This document shows positions 35,655-43,238 of a DNA stretch of 64,000 nucleotides, piece by piece. The translations under genes were made by a program, and so were the position numbers. Every line of letters begins with the position of its first letter. The stretch's first letter is position 1. Below the pieces are notes generated by a model. That model was given only the letters and a program-made list of their open reading frames with translations, was not told where the DNA came from and made no database searches. Source of the DNA: JAAFIP01 sp963775085 (lineage in GTDB: Bacteria > Pseudomonadota > Gammaproteobacteria > Burkholderiales > Burkholderiaceae_C); the NCBI GenBank assembly GCA_963775085.1, contig CAVZHO010000010.1, positions 124,001 to 188,000 of the forward strand, in the 5' to 3' direction.

Positions 35655-37121
35655 TTAGTGCGCCGCAAAAACCACACGGTCAGGGACAGCTTTGGATTCG
35701 CCCAGCCTGCTCCACCAGGGCATCAAGAGGAAGAAGCCAAAATAAAACAGCGTACCGATCTGGCTGACGCGTTCGCCAATGGGGGACGGCGGCTGCATAC
35801 CCAGATAACCCAGGATCAGGAAGTTGATGACAAAAATAGCGTAGAGGTATTTGTGCCAATCCGGGCGGTATCGGATGGATTTGACGGGGCTGTTGTCCAG
35901 CCAGGGCAGGAAGAACAAAATCATGTTGGAGGCGCCCATCACCACCACACCCCAGAATTTCGCATCAATGCCTTTGAGCGCATCGGGCAAATTGGCAGCC
36001 AGACTGTCCAGGTGCAGCATGTTGGCCAGGCCGGGCAGAGTGCCCAGCAAGACAGCCACCACGACGGCAGCGCCCAGAGCCACCATACGCACTAAGCCCT
36101 TGGTCTTCTTCGTAGTGATGAAGGCACTGACAATGGCAATCAGCCCCAGCAAGGTGGCCATTTCGCTGGTGATGGCGCGCAGCATGGAATAAAACGGCGT
36201 GAAGTACCAGACCGGGGCGATGTGCGCCGGGGTTTTCAATGGGTCGGCCGGAATGAAGTTGTTGTATTCCAGGAAGTAACCCCCCATCTCTGGTGCAAAG
36301 AACACCACAGCGGAGAACACCAGCAAAAACACGCTGACCATGAAAATATCATGCACGGTGTAGTAAGGATGGAAAGGGATGCCGTCCAGTGGTATGCCAG
36401 TCTTTGCATCCTTGGTGGCTTTGATCTCGACACCGTCAGGGTTGTTAGAGCCGACTTCATGCAGTGCAATGATGTGCGCGGCCACCAGGCCCAGCAGCAC
36501 CAAAGGCACGGCGATGACGTGGAAACTGAAGAAGCGGTTCAGCGTAGCGTCGCCCACTACATAGTCGCCACGGATCAGCAAAGCCAGATCGGGGCCGATG
36601 AAGGGGATGGCGGCAAACAGGTTAACGATCACCTGCGCGCCCCAGTAGGACATCTGGCCCCAGGGCAGCAGATAGCCCATGAAGGCTTCGGCCATCAGGC
36701 ACAGGAAAATACCGCAACCGAACAGCCAGATCAGCTCGCGCGGCTTGCGGTAGCTACCGTAGATCAAACCACGGAACATGTGCAGGTAGACCACCACAAA
36801 AAAGGCCGAAGCCCCCGTAGAGTGCATGTAGCGCACCAACCAGCCCCAGGGCACATCGCGCATGATGTACTCGACCGACTCAAAGGCCTTGGCGGCATCG
36901 GGTTTGTAGTGCATCACCAAAAAGATACCGGTGACGATCTGGATCACCAGCACCAGCAGGGCCAGGGAGCCAAAGATGTACCAAAAATTGAAGTTTTTGG
37001 GCGCGTAGTATTCGCTCAGGTGCTCTTTCCAGAGCTTGCTTGCGGGGAAACGGTTGTCCACCCAGTTGAGCAGCTTTTCAGGTGCGCTGGCGTTGGGGGA
37101 GATTTCGATCATGTCTGCCAT
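35655..37121 (-). CDS. petB: Ubiquinol-cytochrome c reductase, cytochrome b
   Basis: 488 aa, eight transmembrane helices expected. Haem-ligand histidines lie in WLVRYMHSTGASAFFVVVYLH and FFSFHVIAVPLVLLGLVAAH. The Qo-site PEWY equivalent appears as PVWYFTPFYSML, a PVWY variant common in beta- and gammaproteobacteria. It holds both quinone sites of complex III. ATG 37121 starts MADMIEISPNASAPEKLL. It follows petA by 75 bp. Confidence 0.95.
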   Translation of the reverse strand: MADMIEISPNASAPEKLLNWVDNRFPASKLWKEHLSEYYAPKNFNFWYIFGSLALLVLVIQIVTGIFLVMHYKPDAAKAFESVEYIMRDVPWGWLVRYMHSTGASAFFVVVYLHMFRGLIYGSYRKPRELIWLFGCGIFLCLMAEAFMGYLLPWGQMSYWGAQVIVNLFAAIPFIGPDLALLIRGDYVVGDATLNRFFSFHVIAVPLVLLGLVAAHIIALHEVGSNNPDGVEIKATKDAKTGIPLDGIPFHPYYTVHDIFMVSVFLLVFSAVVFFAPEMGGYFLEYNNFIPADPLKTPAHIAPVWYFTPFYSMLRAITSEMATLLGLIAIVSAFITTKKTKGLVRMVALGAAVVVAVLLGTLPGLANMLHLDSLAANLPDALKGIDAKFWGVVVMGASNMILFFLPWLDNSPVKSIRYRPDWHKYLYAIFVINFLILGYLGMQPPSPIGERVSQIGTLFYFGFFLLMPWWSRLGESKAVPDRVVFAAH

Positions 37122-37196
37122 TTTTAGATTGCCTCAATATAAAACTACGGGTGGGACAGTGCCAGCATTACGGGAGTGCCAGCCAGTTCCGCAGGT

Positions 37197-37793
37197 TTAG
37201 GCTTTTTTGTCTTCGCCAATGATGAGTTTGGTGTCGCTCACATACATGTGGGGCGGCACTTCCAGGTTGTCGGGGGCGGGCTTGTTTTTGTACACGCGGC
37301 CGGCCAGGTCAAAGGTGGAGCCGTGGCAGGGGCACAGAAAGCCGCCAGCCCAGTCGTCGGGCAGCGAGGGTTGGGCGCCGGTGGCAAATTTATCGGACGG
37401 TGAGCAGCCCAGGTGCGAGCAGATGCCCACGCCGACAAAAATCTCGGGCTTGATCGAACGCTGCGCATTGCGCGTGCTGGCCATGGGCGTGAGCTCATCG
37501 GGCTTGCGTTTGGAATCGGGGTCGGCCAACTGGCTGGTCACCTTGCTCAAGGTGGCCAGTTGCTCAGGCGAGCGTTTGATGATCCAGACGGGCTTGCCGC
37601 GCCACTCGACGGTCATTTTCTCGCCGACTTTAAGAGCCGAAATATCGACCTCGACGGCTGCGCCAGCGGCTTTGGCCTTCTCGGAGGGGCTGAAGCTGCT
37701 GACAAAGGGTACGGCGGCAAAACCACCACCAATGACACCTGCACCGCCGGTGGCGATGATCATGTTACGTTTACTTTTATCCACGGTGCTCAT
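37197..37793 (-). CDS. petA: Ubiquinol-cytochrome c reductase, Rieske iron-sulfur subunit
   Basis: 198 aa. The 2Fe-2S ligands lie in CSHLGCSP and FLCPCHGSTFDLAGR. An N-terminal TAT-like anchor (SKRNMIIATGGAGVIGGG) leads to a hinge (SSFSPSEKAKAAGAAVEVD). The usual twin-arginine appears here as KR. The subunit carries electrons from ubiquinol to cytochrome c1 by domain movement. AAGGAATTTC precedes ATG 37793. First gene of petABC. Confidence 0.95.
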   Translation of the reverse strand: MSTVDKSKRNMIIATGGAGVIGGGFAAVPFVSSFSPSEKAKAAGAAVEVDISALKVGEKMTVEWRGKPVWIIKRSPEQLATLSKVTSQLADPDSKRKPDELTPMASTRNAQRSIKPEIFVGVGICSHLGCSPSDKFATGAQPSLPDDWAGGFLCPCHGSTFDLAGRVYKNKPAPDNLEVPPHMYVSDTKLIIGEDKKA

Positions 37794-37943
37794 GAAATTC
37801 CTTGAATTCCGGACGAAATTGACTAATTAGGGACAACCCGCAATTGTAGCGGAGCGGGTGGGGTAATTTCGACGCAGGTGCAAACATTCGCACGCTTCTA
37901 GGGTTAATGGCTTGTCTGACAAGCACGCGCCATGCTACAAAAG

Positions 37944-37971
37944 TTGACAGTGCCCCAAAAACAGCGATACT
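37944..37971 (+). promoter_or_regulatory. Candidate sigma-70 promoter of mscL
   Basis: TTGACA (37944-37949), a 16-nt spacer and GATACT (37966-37971) lie about 105 bp upstream of the mscL ATG. The -35 is consensus and the -10 is one or two bases off. Position and strand suit mscL. Confidence 0.5.
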
Positions 37972-38076
37972 GCGCGCTGGCGTAGCTTTGTTTAGGCTTA
38001 CAAATTGAGCTTAAGCAAAGAACTTTGTACTAATTTTCCGTGTCACGCCAGCGGAATACATAACAGGAGTGACCTT

Positions 38077-38502
38077 ATGGGCATGATGCAAGAGTTTAAA
38101 GAGTTCGCCTTAAAAGGCAATGTGATGGATCTGGCAGTGGGTGTCATCATTGGCGCTGCTTTCGGCAAGATTGTCGATTCTTTGGTCAAGGACATCATCA
38201 TGCCGTTGGTCGGCGCGGTGATTGGCAACGTCGATTTTTCCAATTTGTTTGCCATACTGGGCAAAATCCCTGCCGATTACAAAGGCGCGATGACCTATGC
38301 CGATCTGACCAAAGCTGGTGTGAACGTGTTTGCCTACGGCAACTTCATTACCATCATGATCAACTTTGCCATTTTGGCATTCATTATTTTCATGATGGTC
38401 AAACAAATGAACCGACTGAAAAAGGCCGAGCCCGCTGCGGCGCCTGTTATCCCTGAAGATGTGCAGTTGCTGCGCCAGATCCGCGACAGCCTGAAGAAGT
38501 AA
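38077..38502 (+). CDS. mscL: Large-conductance mechanosensitive channel MscL
   Basis: 141 aa. Two transmembrane helices: the first in GNVMDLAVGVIIGAAFGKIV with the pore constriction, and the second in FITIMINFAILAFIIFMMVK. The amphipathic N-terminus FKEFALKGN and the C-terminal helical bundle (PEDVQLLRQIRDSLKK) are typical. It opens on hypo-osmotic shock to release solutes. AGGAG 7 nt upstream fixes ATG 38077; a longer TTG frame is rejected. An intrinsic terminator follows. Confidence 0.96.
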   Translation: MGMMQEFKEFALKGNVMDLAVGVIIGAAFGKIVDSLVKDIIMPLVGAVIGNVDFSNLFAILGKIPADYKGAMTYADLTKAGVNVFAYGNFITIMINFAILAFIIFMMVKQMNRLKKAEPAAAPVIPEDVQLLRQIRDSLKK

Positions 38503-38537
38503 TTTTTTCCTTCGCCTGCTGCCGTTACGGTAGCACG

Positions 38538-38571
38538 AGCCGCATACCCCGCAAGGGCTATGCGGCTTTTT
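38538..38571 (+). terminator. Intrinsic terminator after mscL
   Basis: AGCCGCATA (38538-38546) pairs perfectly with TATGCGGCT (38559-38567), followed by TTTTT. It lies 36 bp beyond the mscL stop, between two convergent genes. Confidence 0.85.
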
Positions 38572-38596
38572 CTTGCCTGAATTCTGCTCTAAATAA

Positions 38597-39652
38597 TTAC
38601 AGCGCAATGCCTGCCAACCGCTTGGCCTGGCGCACCGCCTCGATCAAACTGCTGGCATCGGCCACACCCTGGCCGGCGATATCAAAGGCCGTGCCGTGAT
38701 CCGGGCTGGTGCGTACCAGGGGCAGTCCCAGGGTGACATTCACGCCCTTGTCCACACCCAGGTATTTCACCGGAATCAACCCTTGGTCGTGGTACATGGC
38801 CACCACCACATCAAATGTCGCAAATCCGCGTGCCTGCATAAACACCGTGTCAGGCGGCAGCGCGCCTTGGGCATCTATGCCTTCCGCCCGGGCGGCTGCT
38901 ATGGCCGGGTTGATTACCTCAATTTCTTCCCTGCCAAACAGCCCGCCCTCGCCCGCATGGGGGTTAAGCCCCGCCACGGCAATACGCGGTGCGCGACCCA
39001 GCGTTTTGAGCAAACTGGCATGGGTGATGCGCAAGGTTTGCAACACTGCGTCGTAGGTGACGCCTTCCAATGCTTGCTTGAGCGATAGGTGAATGCTCAC
39101 CAACACGGTTCGCAACTCGTCGTTGGCCAGCATCATGCGTACCGGCACCTCGCCCACCGTTTTACCCAAATATGCCGCCGCCTCGGCTTGGAGCAGCTCG
39201 GTATGGCCCGGGAAGGGCACGCCCGCCAGACCCCAGGCCTCCTTGTGGATCGGCGCGGTCACCATGGCCGCCACCTCACCGCGCAGCGCCGCCCGCGCCG
39301 CCCAGTGCACACAGGCGGCTGAGAATTTACCAGCCAAATCACTCACATGTCCTTGTCGCATGGACGTAAGCAGCTCACTATTTTGTAGCACATCCCACTC
39401 CGCACCCGCAGGCAATGGCCACACCGGGATGCAGCGCGGCGGTGCATGCAGTGCATCGGCCACACCGGTCAACTGCGCCACTGGCAGCGCGCCGCCCACC
39501 AATGCCGCGGCGCGGCGCATCAGGGCGACATCGCCGATGACAAAGCAGCCCGCCAGCACCTGCGGCGCGTCCCGAAAGGCCTTGGCCACAATCTCCGGGC
39601 CAATTCCGGCGGGGTCACCGGGGGTGATGGCAATGGGGGCGTTCAATACCAC
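38597..39652 (-). CDS. pdxA: 4-hydroxythreonine-4-phosphate dehydrogenase PdxA
   Basis: 351 aa from a GTG start. NAD-dependent step of pyridoxal-phosphate synthesis. Hallmarks: PIAITPGDPAGIGPEIVAKA, TAPIHKEAWGLAG, PFPGHTELLQAEA, VAGLNPHAGEGG, AMYHDQGLIPVKYLG, and TSPDHGTAFDIAGQG. No ATG exists near the N-terminus; GTG 39652 has AAGGA 5 nt upstream, and TTG codons at 39667 and 39646 are alternatives. The AAGGA and the start lie at the edge of one dispersed repeat copy, and a second copy encodes residues about 88-105 (LQNSELLTSMRQGHVSD). Confidence 0.92.
   Translation of the reverse strand: MVLNAPIAITPGDPAGIGPEIVAKAFRDAPQVLAGCFVIGDVALMRRAAALVGGALPVAQLTGVADALHAPPRCIPVWPLPAGAEWDVLQNSELLTSMRQGHVSDLAGKFSAACVHWAARAALRGEVAAMVTAPIHKEAWGLAGVPFPGHTELLQAEAAAYLGKTVGEVPVRMMLANDELRTVLVSIHLSLKQALEGVTYDAVLQTLRITHASLLKTLGRAPRIAVAGLNPHAGEGGLFGREEIEVINPAIAAARAEGIDAQGALPPDTVFMQARGFATFDVVVAMYHDQGLIPVKYLGVDKGVNVTLGLPLVRTSPDHGTAFDIAGQGVADASSLIEAVRQAKRLAGIAL
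39338..39390 (-). repeat. Dispersed repeat, copy 7 (inside pdxA)
   Basis: On the minus strand: TGCTACAAAATAGTGAGC, TGCTTACGTCC, ATGCGACAAGGACATG. It has the same orientation as pdxA and is translated as LQNSELLTSMRQGHVS without a stop. Confidence 0.75.
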
Positions 39653-39700
39653 GGTAGTCCTTATCAATAGGTCGTAAGCAGCTCATTATTTTATAGCAAA
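39651..39700 (-). repeat. Dispersed repeat, copy 8 (pdxA start region)
   Basis: On the minus strand: TTTGCTATAAAATAATGAGC, TGCTTACGACC, TATTGATAAGGACTACC. The AAGGACTACC tail provides the likely Shine-Dalgarno sequence for the pdxA GTG start. Confidence 0.8.
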
Positions 39701-39770
39701 TAGAGTGACTGTCTATTCGGGGAGGCTGGCGCATGGGAGGGCGAAAGCGGACTACCGGACCGCCAACCAT

Positions 39771-40529
39771 TTATGCCGGATTGTCCACATCCACAAATAT
39801 ATGCTCCAGCCCCAACGCAGCAGCCACATGCTCCGCCACCGCTGGCGCGCCGTAGCGCTCGCTCGCGTGGTGGCCGCAGGCGATGTAGGCCACCCCCATC
39901 TCGCGGGCGTAGTGGGCCTGGGGTTCGGAAATCTCCCCCGTGATGAACACATCGGCCCCGGCAGCGATGGCGGCTTCAAAATAGCTCTGCGCACCCCCGG
40001 TGCACCATGCTACTTTTTTAATAGCTGCTTGGGTCCTGGCGACATGGACTACCGGCCTATTTAATACTTTTTCCAGGTGCAGCGCCAGTTCGGAAGAGGT
40101 TTGCAGAGTGCTAGTCCCCAGCCAGCCCAGATCCTGCTCGCCAAAGCGGCTGCCTGCGCCCTCCAGCGGCGTGATGCCCAACACCTTGGCCAGTTGCGCG
40201 TTGTTGCCCAGTATGGGGTGCGCGTCCAGCGGCAGGTGGTAGGCGTACAGGTTAATCTCGTGCGCCAGCAGCTTTTGCAGGCGCTGCTTCATCCAGCCGA
40301 CCACGCGGCCGTCCTGCCCACGCCAGAACAGGCCGTGGTGCACAAAAATGGCATCGGCACCCTGGGCAATGGCGGCATCAATCAAGGCCGCTGAGGCGGT
40401 AACCCCGGAGACGATCTTGCCAATCTGCGCCCTGCCCTCCACCTGTAGACCGTTAGGGCCATAATCTTTAAAACGTTCGGGTTGCAAAAGGGCATCAAAG
40501 GCCTCAGTTAAAGTAGCTCGTGGGGTCAT
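39771..40529 (-). CDS. Nif3-like dinuclear metal-centre protein (YbgI/DUF34 family)
   Basis: 252 aa. Motifs: DYGPNGLQVEG, FVHHGLFWRGQDGRV, YHLPLDAH, VAWCTGGAQSYFEAAIAAGADVFITGEISE, and ACGHHASERYG; the His, Asp and Glu residues bind a di-metal centre in hexameric toroids. The function is debated, and GTP cyclohydrolase and metal-insertase roles have been proposed. ATG 40529 is used. Residues about 156-173 (NRPVVHVARTQAAIKKVA) are encoded by a dispersed repeat copy just before the conserved VAWCTGG. It is divergent from the DegS-like protease. Confidence 0.9.
   Translation of the reverse strand: MTPRATLTEAFDALLQPERFKDYGPNGLQVEGRAQIGKIVSGVTASAALIDAAIAQGADAIFVHHGLFWRGQDGRVVGWMKQRLQKLLAHEINLYAYHLPLDAHPILGNNAQLAKVLGITPLEGAGSRFGEQDLGWLGTSTLQTSSELALHLEKVLNRPVVHVARTQAAIKKVAWCTGGAQSYFEAAIAAGADVFITGEISEPQAHYAREMGVAYIACGHHASERYGAPAVAEHVAAALGLEHIFVDVDNPA
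40008..40063 (+). repeat. Dispersed repeat, copy 9 (inside the Nif3-like gene, in frame)
   Basis: Plus strand: TGCTACTTTTTTAATAGC, TGCTTGGGTCC, TGGCGACATGGACTACCGGC, CTATTT. The gene strand reads NRPVVHVARTQAAIKKVA. Confidence 0.85.
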
Positions 40530-40569
40530 AGTCTGGTGGTTAGTTAAAACGAAGGTGTAAAGAGTCGAT

Positions 40570-41733
40570 ATGCGCAAAATTTGGTTGATTTTCTCCCAAG
40601 CCGTCACCGTCATGCTGGCGGCCTGGTTTGTGGTGGCCACTTTAAAGCCTGAGCTGCTCAACCGCAAGCCGCAAATGGTCGGCGGCCTGGTACCGACCAT
40701 CGAGGCGCCCGCTCCCAGCGCTGTCGCCGTACCGAGCGGCAGTTTCAGGGCTGCAGCCCAAAAGGCCTCGGCCGCCGTAGTAAGCATCAGTGTCACCAAG
40801 GCCGCTACACCCAACCCGAATGCCAACGACCCGTGGTTTCGCTTTTTCTTTGGCGACCGGGGGCAAGAACCCCAGGGCGGGCTGGGCAGCGGCGTGATCG
40901 TCAGCCCCAGCGGCTATATTTTGACCAATAACCATGTGGTCGAAGGCGGTGACGAGATCGAGGTAGTGCTCAACGACACGCGCCGCGCCAAAGCCAAAAT
41001 CATCGGTACCGACCCGGATTCTGACCTGGCCATCCTGAAAATTGACCTGGACAAGCTGCCCGTCATCGTGCTGGGCAGCTCGGACGCGCTACAGGTGGGC
41101 GACCAAGTGCTGGCCATTGGCAACCCGTTTGGCGTGGGCCAAACCGTCACCAGCGGTATCGTCAGCGCGTTGGGGCGCAACCAGCTGGGCATCAACACCT
41201 TTGAAAACTTCATCCAGACCGATGCCGCCATCAACCCCGGCAACTCGGGCGGCGCGCTGGTGGACGTGAATGGCAATCTGCTGGGCATCAACACCGCCAT
41301 CTACAGCCGCAGCGGCGGCAATATGGGCATTGGCTTTGCCATCCCCGTGACCACCGCCAAACAGGTGATGGAAAGCATTGTGAAAGATGGTGTGGTGACG
41401 CGCGGCTGGATCGGCGTGGAACCACAGGAACTCACCCCCGAGCTGGCCGAGACCTTTAACCTGAAGATGCCCTCAGGCAATGCGGAGGGCGTGATCATCA
41501 CCGGCGTGCTGCAAAACGGGCCGGCGGCGCAGGCGGGCATCAAACCCGGCGACGTCATCACCGCCGTAGCGGGCAAAAACGTAGCCAGTGTGAGCGAGCT
41601 GCTGTCCAACGTGGCGGCCCTCAAACCCGGCAGCTCTGCCAAGTTTGCCGTGCGCCGCGCCGACAAAACACTGGACCTGGAGGTATCCCCCGGCGTGCGG
41701 CCACGACCCAAGCTGCAAAAGCAGGCTCCCTAG
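40570..41733 (+). CDS. Periplasmic serine protease, DegS/DegQ type (trypsin-like with one PDZ)
   Basis: 387 aa. One N-terminal hydrophobic segment (WLIFSQAVTVMLAAWFVVA) anchors or exports it. The catalytic triad is visible: His in LTNNHVVEG, Asp in DPDSDLAILKID, and Ser in INPGNSGGALVD. A single PDZ domain (about 280-375) contains GVLQNGPAAQAGIKPGDVI. One PDZ plus an uncleaved anchor resembles DegS/AlgW-type sensors of envelope stress. ATG 40570 is used. It is divergent from the Nif3-like gene by 40 bp, so promoters overlap. Confidence 0.92.
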   Translation: MRKIWLIFSQAVTVMLAAWFVVATLKPELLNRKPQMVGGLVPTIEAPAPSAVAVPSGSFRAAAQKASAAVVSISVTKAATPNPNANDPWFRFFFGDRGQEPQGGLGSGVIVSPSGYILTNNHVVEGGDEIEVVLNDTRRAKAKIIGTDPDSDLAILKIDLDKLPVIVLGSSDALQVGDQVLAIGNPFGVGQTVTSGIVSALGRNQLGINTFENFIQTDAAINPGNSGGALVDVNGNLLGINTAIYSRSGGNMGIGFAIPVTTAKQVMESIVKDGVVTRGWIGVEPQELTPELAETFNLKMPSGNAEGVIITGVLQNGPAAQAGIKPGDVITAVAGKNVASVSELLSNVAALKPGSSAKFAVRRADKTLDLEVSPGVRPRPKLQKQAP

Positions 41734-41847
41734 GCCAGGCCGTCGTCATTTTGGGCGCAGGTTTACAAAAAGTCGCGGTTCCAGCCTGATTTCAGCGTAA
41801 GTACCTGGCGCGTATGTCGCCGCAATAGCCCTGCCAGGCGTTAAGCC

Positions 41848-42504
41848 ATGATGAAAAGACTTTTTTGTGTGCTCTTGTCGGCTCTCAGCCTGTTTTTGGC
41901 AGGCTGCGCCACAACGCTGCGCAGCGATGTCACCAGCTTTCAGCGCTGGCCAGCCAACGCAGCAGGCAGCAGCTACAGCTTTAAACGCGTCGCTGGTCAA
42001 GAGGCCAGTCTGGAGCACAAAACCTACGAAGACCTGGCGCGCACCGAGCTGGGCAAGCTGGCATTGACAGAGGCGCCCCAAGGCAGCAAAGGCCGCTTTG
42101 AGGTCAGCTTGGACTATGGTGTCCAGACCCGCACCCTGAAAAGCCGCGAACCGGTGTGGGACCACCCCGGCTACTGGCATCCCGCACATTACCACCCGCA
42201 TCGGGGCTGGCATCCCGGCTACTGGGCACCCAGCCCCTACGGCCCCACCGTGGTGGGCTACCGCACCGTGAGCCAGGACGTAAGCACCCGCCGCCTGCGT
42301 GTGGACATCAGCGAAGGCACCAACAAAGTGTTTGAAGCGTCGGTCACCAGCAGCGGTGCCAGCGCCAGCTTGACCACCATCATGCCCTACCTGATCCGTA
42401 GCGTGTTTGACGGATTTCCCGGCACCAATGGGCAATACCGGATACTGGAGTTTGATATGGACAAAGGTGTGGTGACCAAGCGCGCCCTGGCGCAGCCGGG
42501 CTAA
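41848..42504 (+). CDS. DUF4136-type lipoprotein
   Basis: 218 aa. A lipoprotein signal, MMKRLFCVLLSALSLFLAGC, has its lipobox at LAGC. A DUF4136-like domain follows (FKRVAGQEASLEHKTYEDLARTELGKLAL, then RRLRVDISEG). A His/Pro/Trp/Tyr-rich insert (about 108-135, YWHPAHYHPHRGWHPGYW) could bind metal but is of unknown use. ATG ATG at 41848 and 41851 are equivalent starts. It follows the protease by 114 bp and may be separately transcribed. Function unknown. Confidence 0.85.
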   Translation: MMKRLFCVLLSALSLFLAGCATTLRSDVTSFQRWPANAAGSSYSFKRVAGQEASLEHKTYEDLARTELGKLALTEAPQGSKGRFEVSLDYGVQTRTLKSREPVWDHPGYWHPAHYHPHRGWHPGYWAPSPYGPTVVGYRTVSQDVSTRRLRVDISEGTNKVFEASVTSSGASASLTTIMPYLIRSVFDGFPGTNGQYRILEFDMDKGVVTKRALAQPG

Positions 42505-42550
42505 ATGGTCATCACCCGCATGTCAATCTGTCTGGCTCGTCACGACCTCA

Positions 42551-42602
42551 TTTGCTATTGAAATAATAGCTGTCTACGTCCTTCCCATAGGGACTACCTG
42601 CC
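42551..42602 (+). repeat. Dispersed repeat, copy 10 (between lipoprotein and HAD genes)
   Basis: TTTGCTATTGAAATAATAGC, TGTCTACGTCC, CATAGGGACTACC. It fills most of the 89-bp gap and reaches the HAD gene's 3' end. Confidence 0.85.
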
Positions 42603-43226
42603 AATTGCATCAAATAATTTGACCCGCAAGGCCTGCGGCTGGGGTAAATGCACACCACGCCAGCCGTGGGCACGGGCAGCTTCGATATTGGCCAGGGAGT
42701 CGTCAATAAACACGGTGTCCTGGCCTGCGATGCCAAACTGCCGTGAAGCCAATTGAAAAATAGCCAGGTCGGGTTTGATGATCTTGTGGTCACCCGAGAA
42801 GATGCCACCGTCGAACCACTGGATAAAGGCGTGGCGCTGCTCCAGCGTGCGGGCGTAAGGCTCGGGCATGTTGGAGAGGTAAAACAACTTGATGTCTTGT
42901 CCCGCATCGCGCAGCGCGCACAGCTGCTTCAGAACGGCTATCGCATCAGGTATTGGTTCCAGGTGCGGGCCAATGTGGGCCACCATCGCATGTAGTGTTG
43001 GCTGTGCCAGCGCAGTGCGCGTGTGCAGTTGCTTGATCAGATCGTTGACCGACACTTTCCCCGCATCAAAGTCGTGCCAGTCTGCGTGGCTGAAGATGCT
43101 ATTGGCCAAAACTTTAGCCTGGGCGTCTGAACTGGCATGCTCTGGAAAGAACTTGCGCACTACACTGTGCGGCTCCCATGTAAACACTACTGCGCCAAAG
43201 TCAAAAATAATATTCAATCGTGCCAT
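42594..43226 (-). CDS. HAD-superfamily phosphatase-like hydrolase (YihX-like)
   Basis: 210 aa. Motif I is IIFDFGAVVFTWEP, with nucleophile Asp; the +2 position is Gly as in YihX-type enzymes. Motif II is the Ser in FYLSNMPEPY, motif III the Lys in KIIKPDLAIF, and motif IV is VFIDDSLANIEAARA. The helical cap indicates subclass IA. The likely substrate is a sugar phosphate such as glucose-1-phosphate, and the gene lies 12 bp downstream of pgi, which fits. ATG 43226. Confidence 0.85.
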   Translation of the reverse strand: MARLNIIFDFGAVVFTWEPHSVVRKFFPEHASSDAQAKVLANSIFSHADWHDFDAGKVSVNDLIKQLHTRTALAQPTLHAMVAHIGPHLEPIPDAIAVLKQLCALRDAGQDIKLFYLSNMPEPYARTLEQRHAFIQWFDGGIFSGDHKIIKPDLAIFQLASRQFGIAGQDTVFIDDSLANIEAARAHGWRGVHLPQPQALRVKLFDAIGR

Positions 43227-43238
43227 GGGATTTTTGGA

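Noticed and set aside
37206..37793. Missing twin-arginine in the Rieske protein as a defect
   Set aside because: KR in place of RR occurs in functional Rieske leaders, and all cluster ligands are intact.
41746..42435. Long minus-strand frame opposite the DUF4136 lipoprotein
   Set aside because: The plus-strand frame has a lipobox and family motifs; the minus frame has neither a start signal nor motifs.
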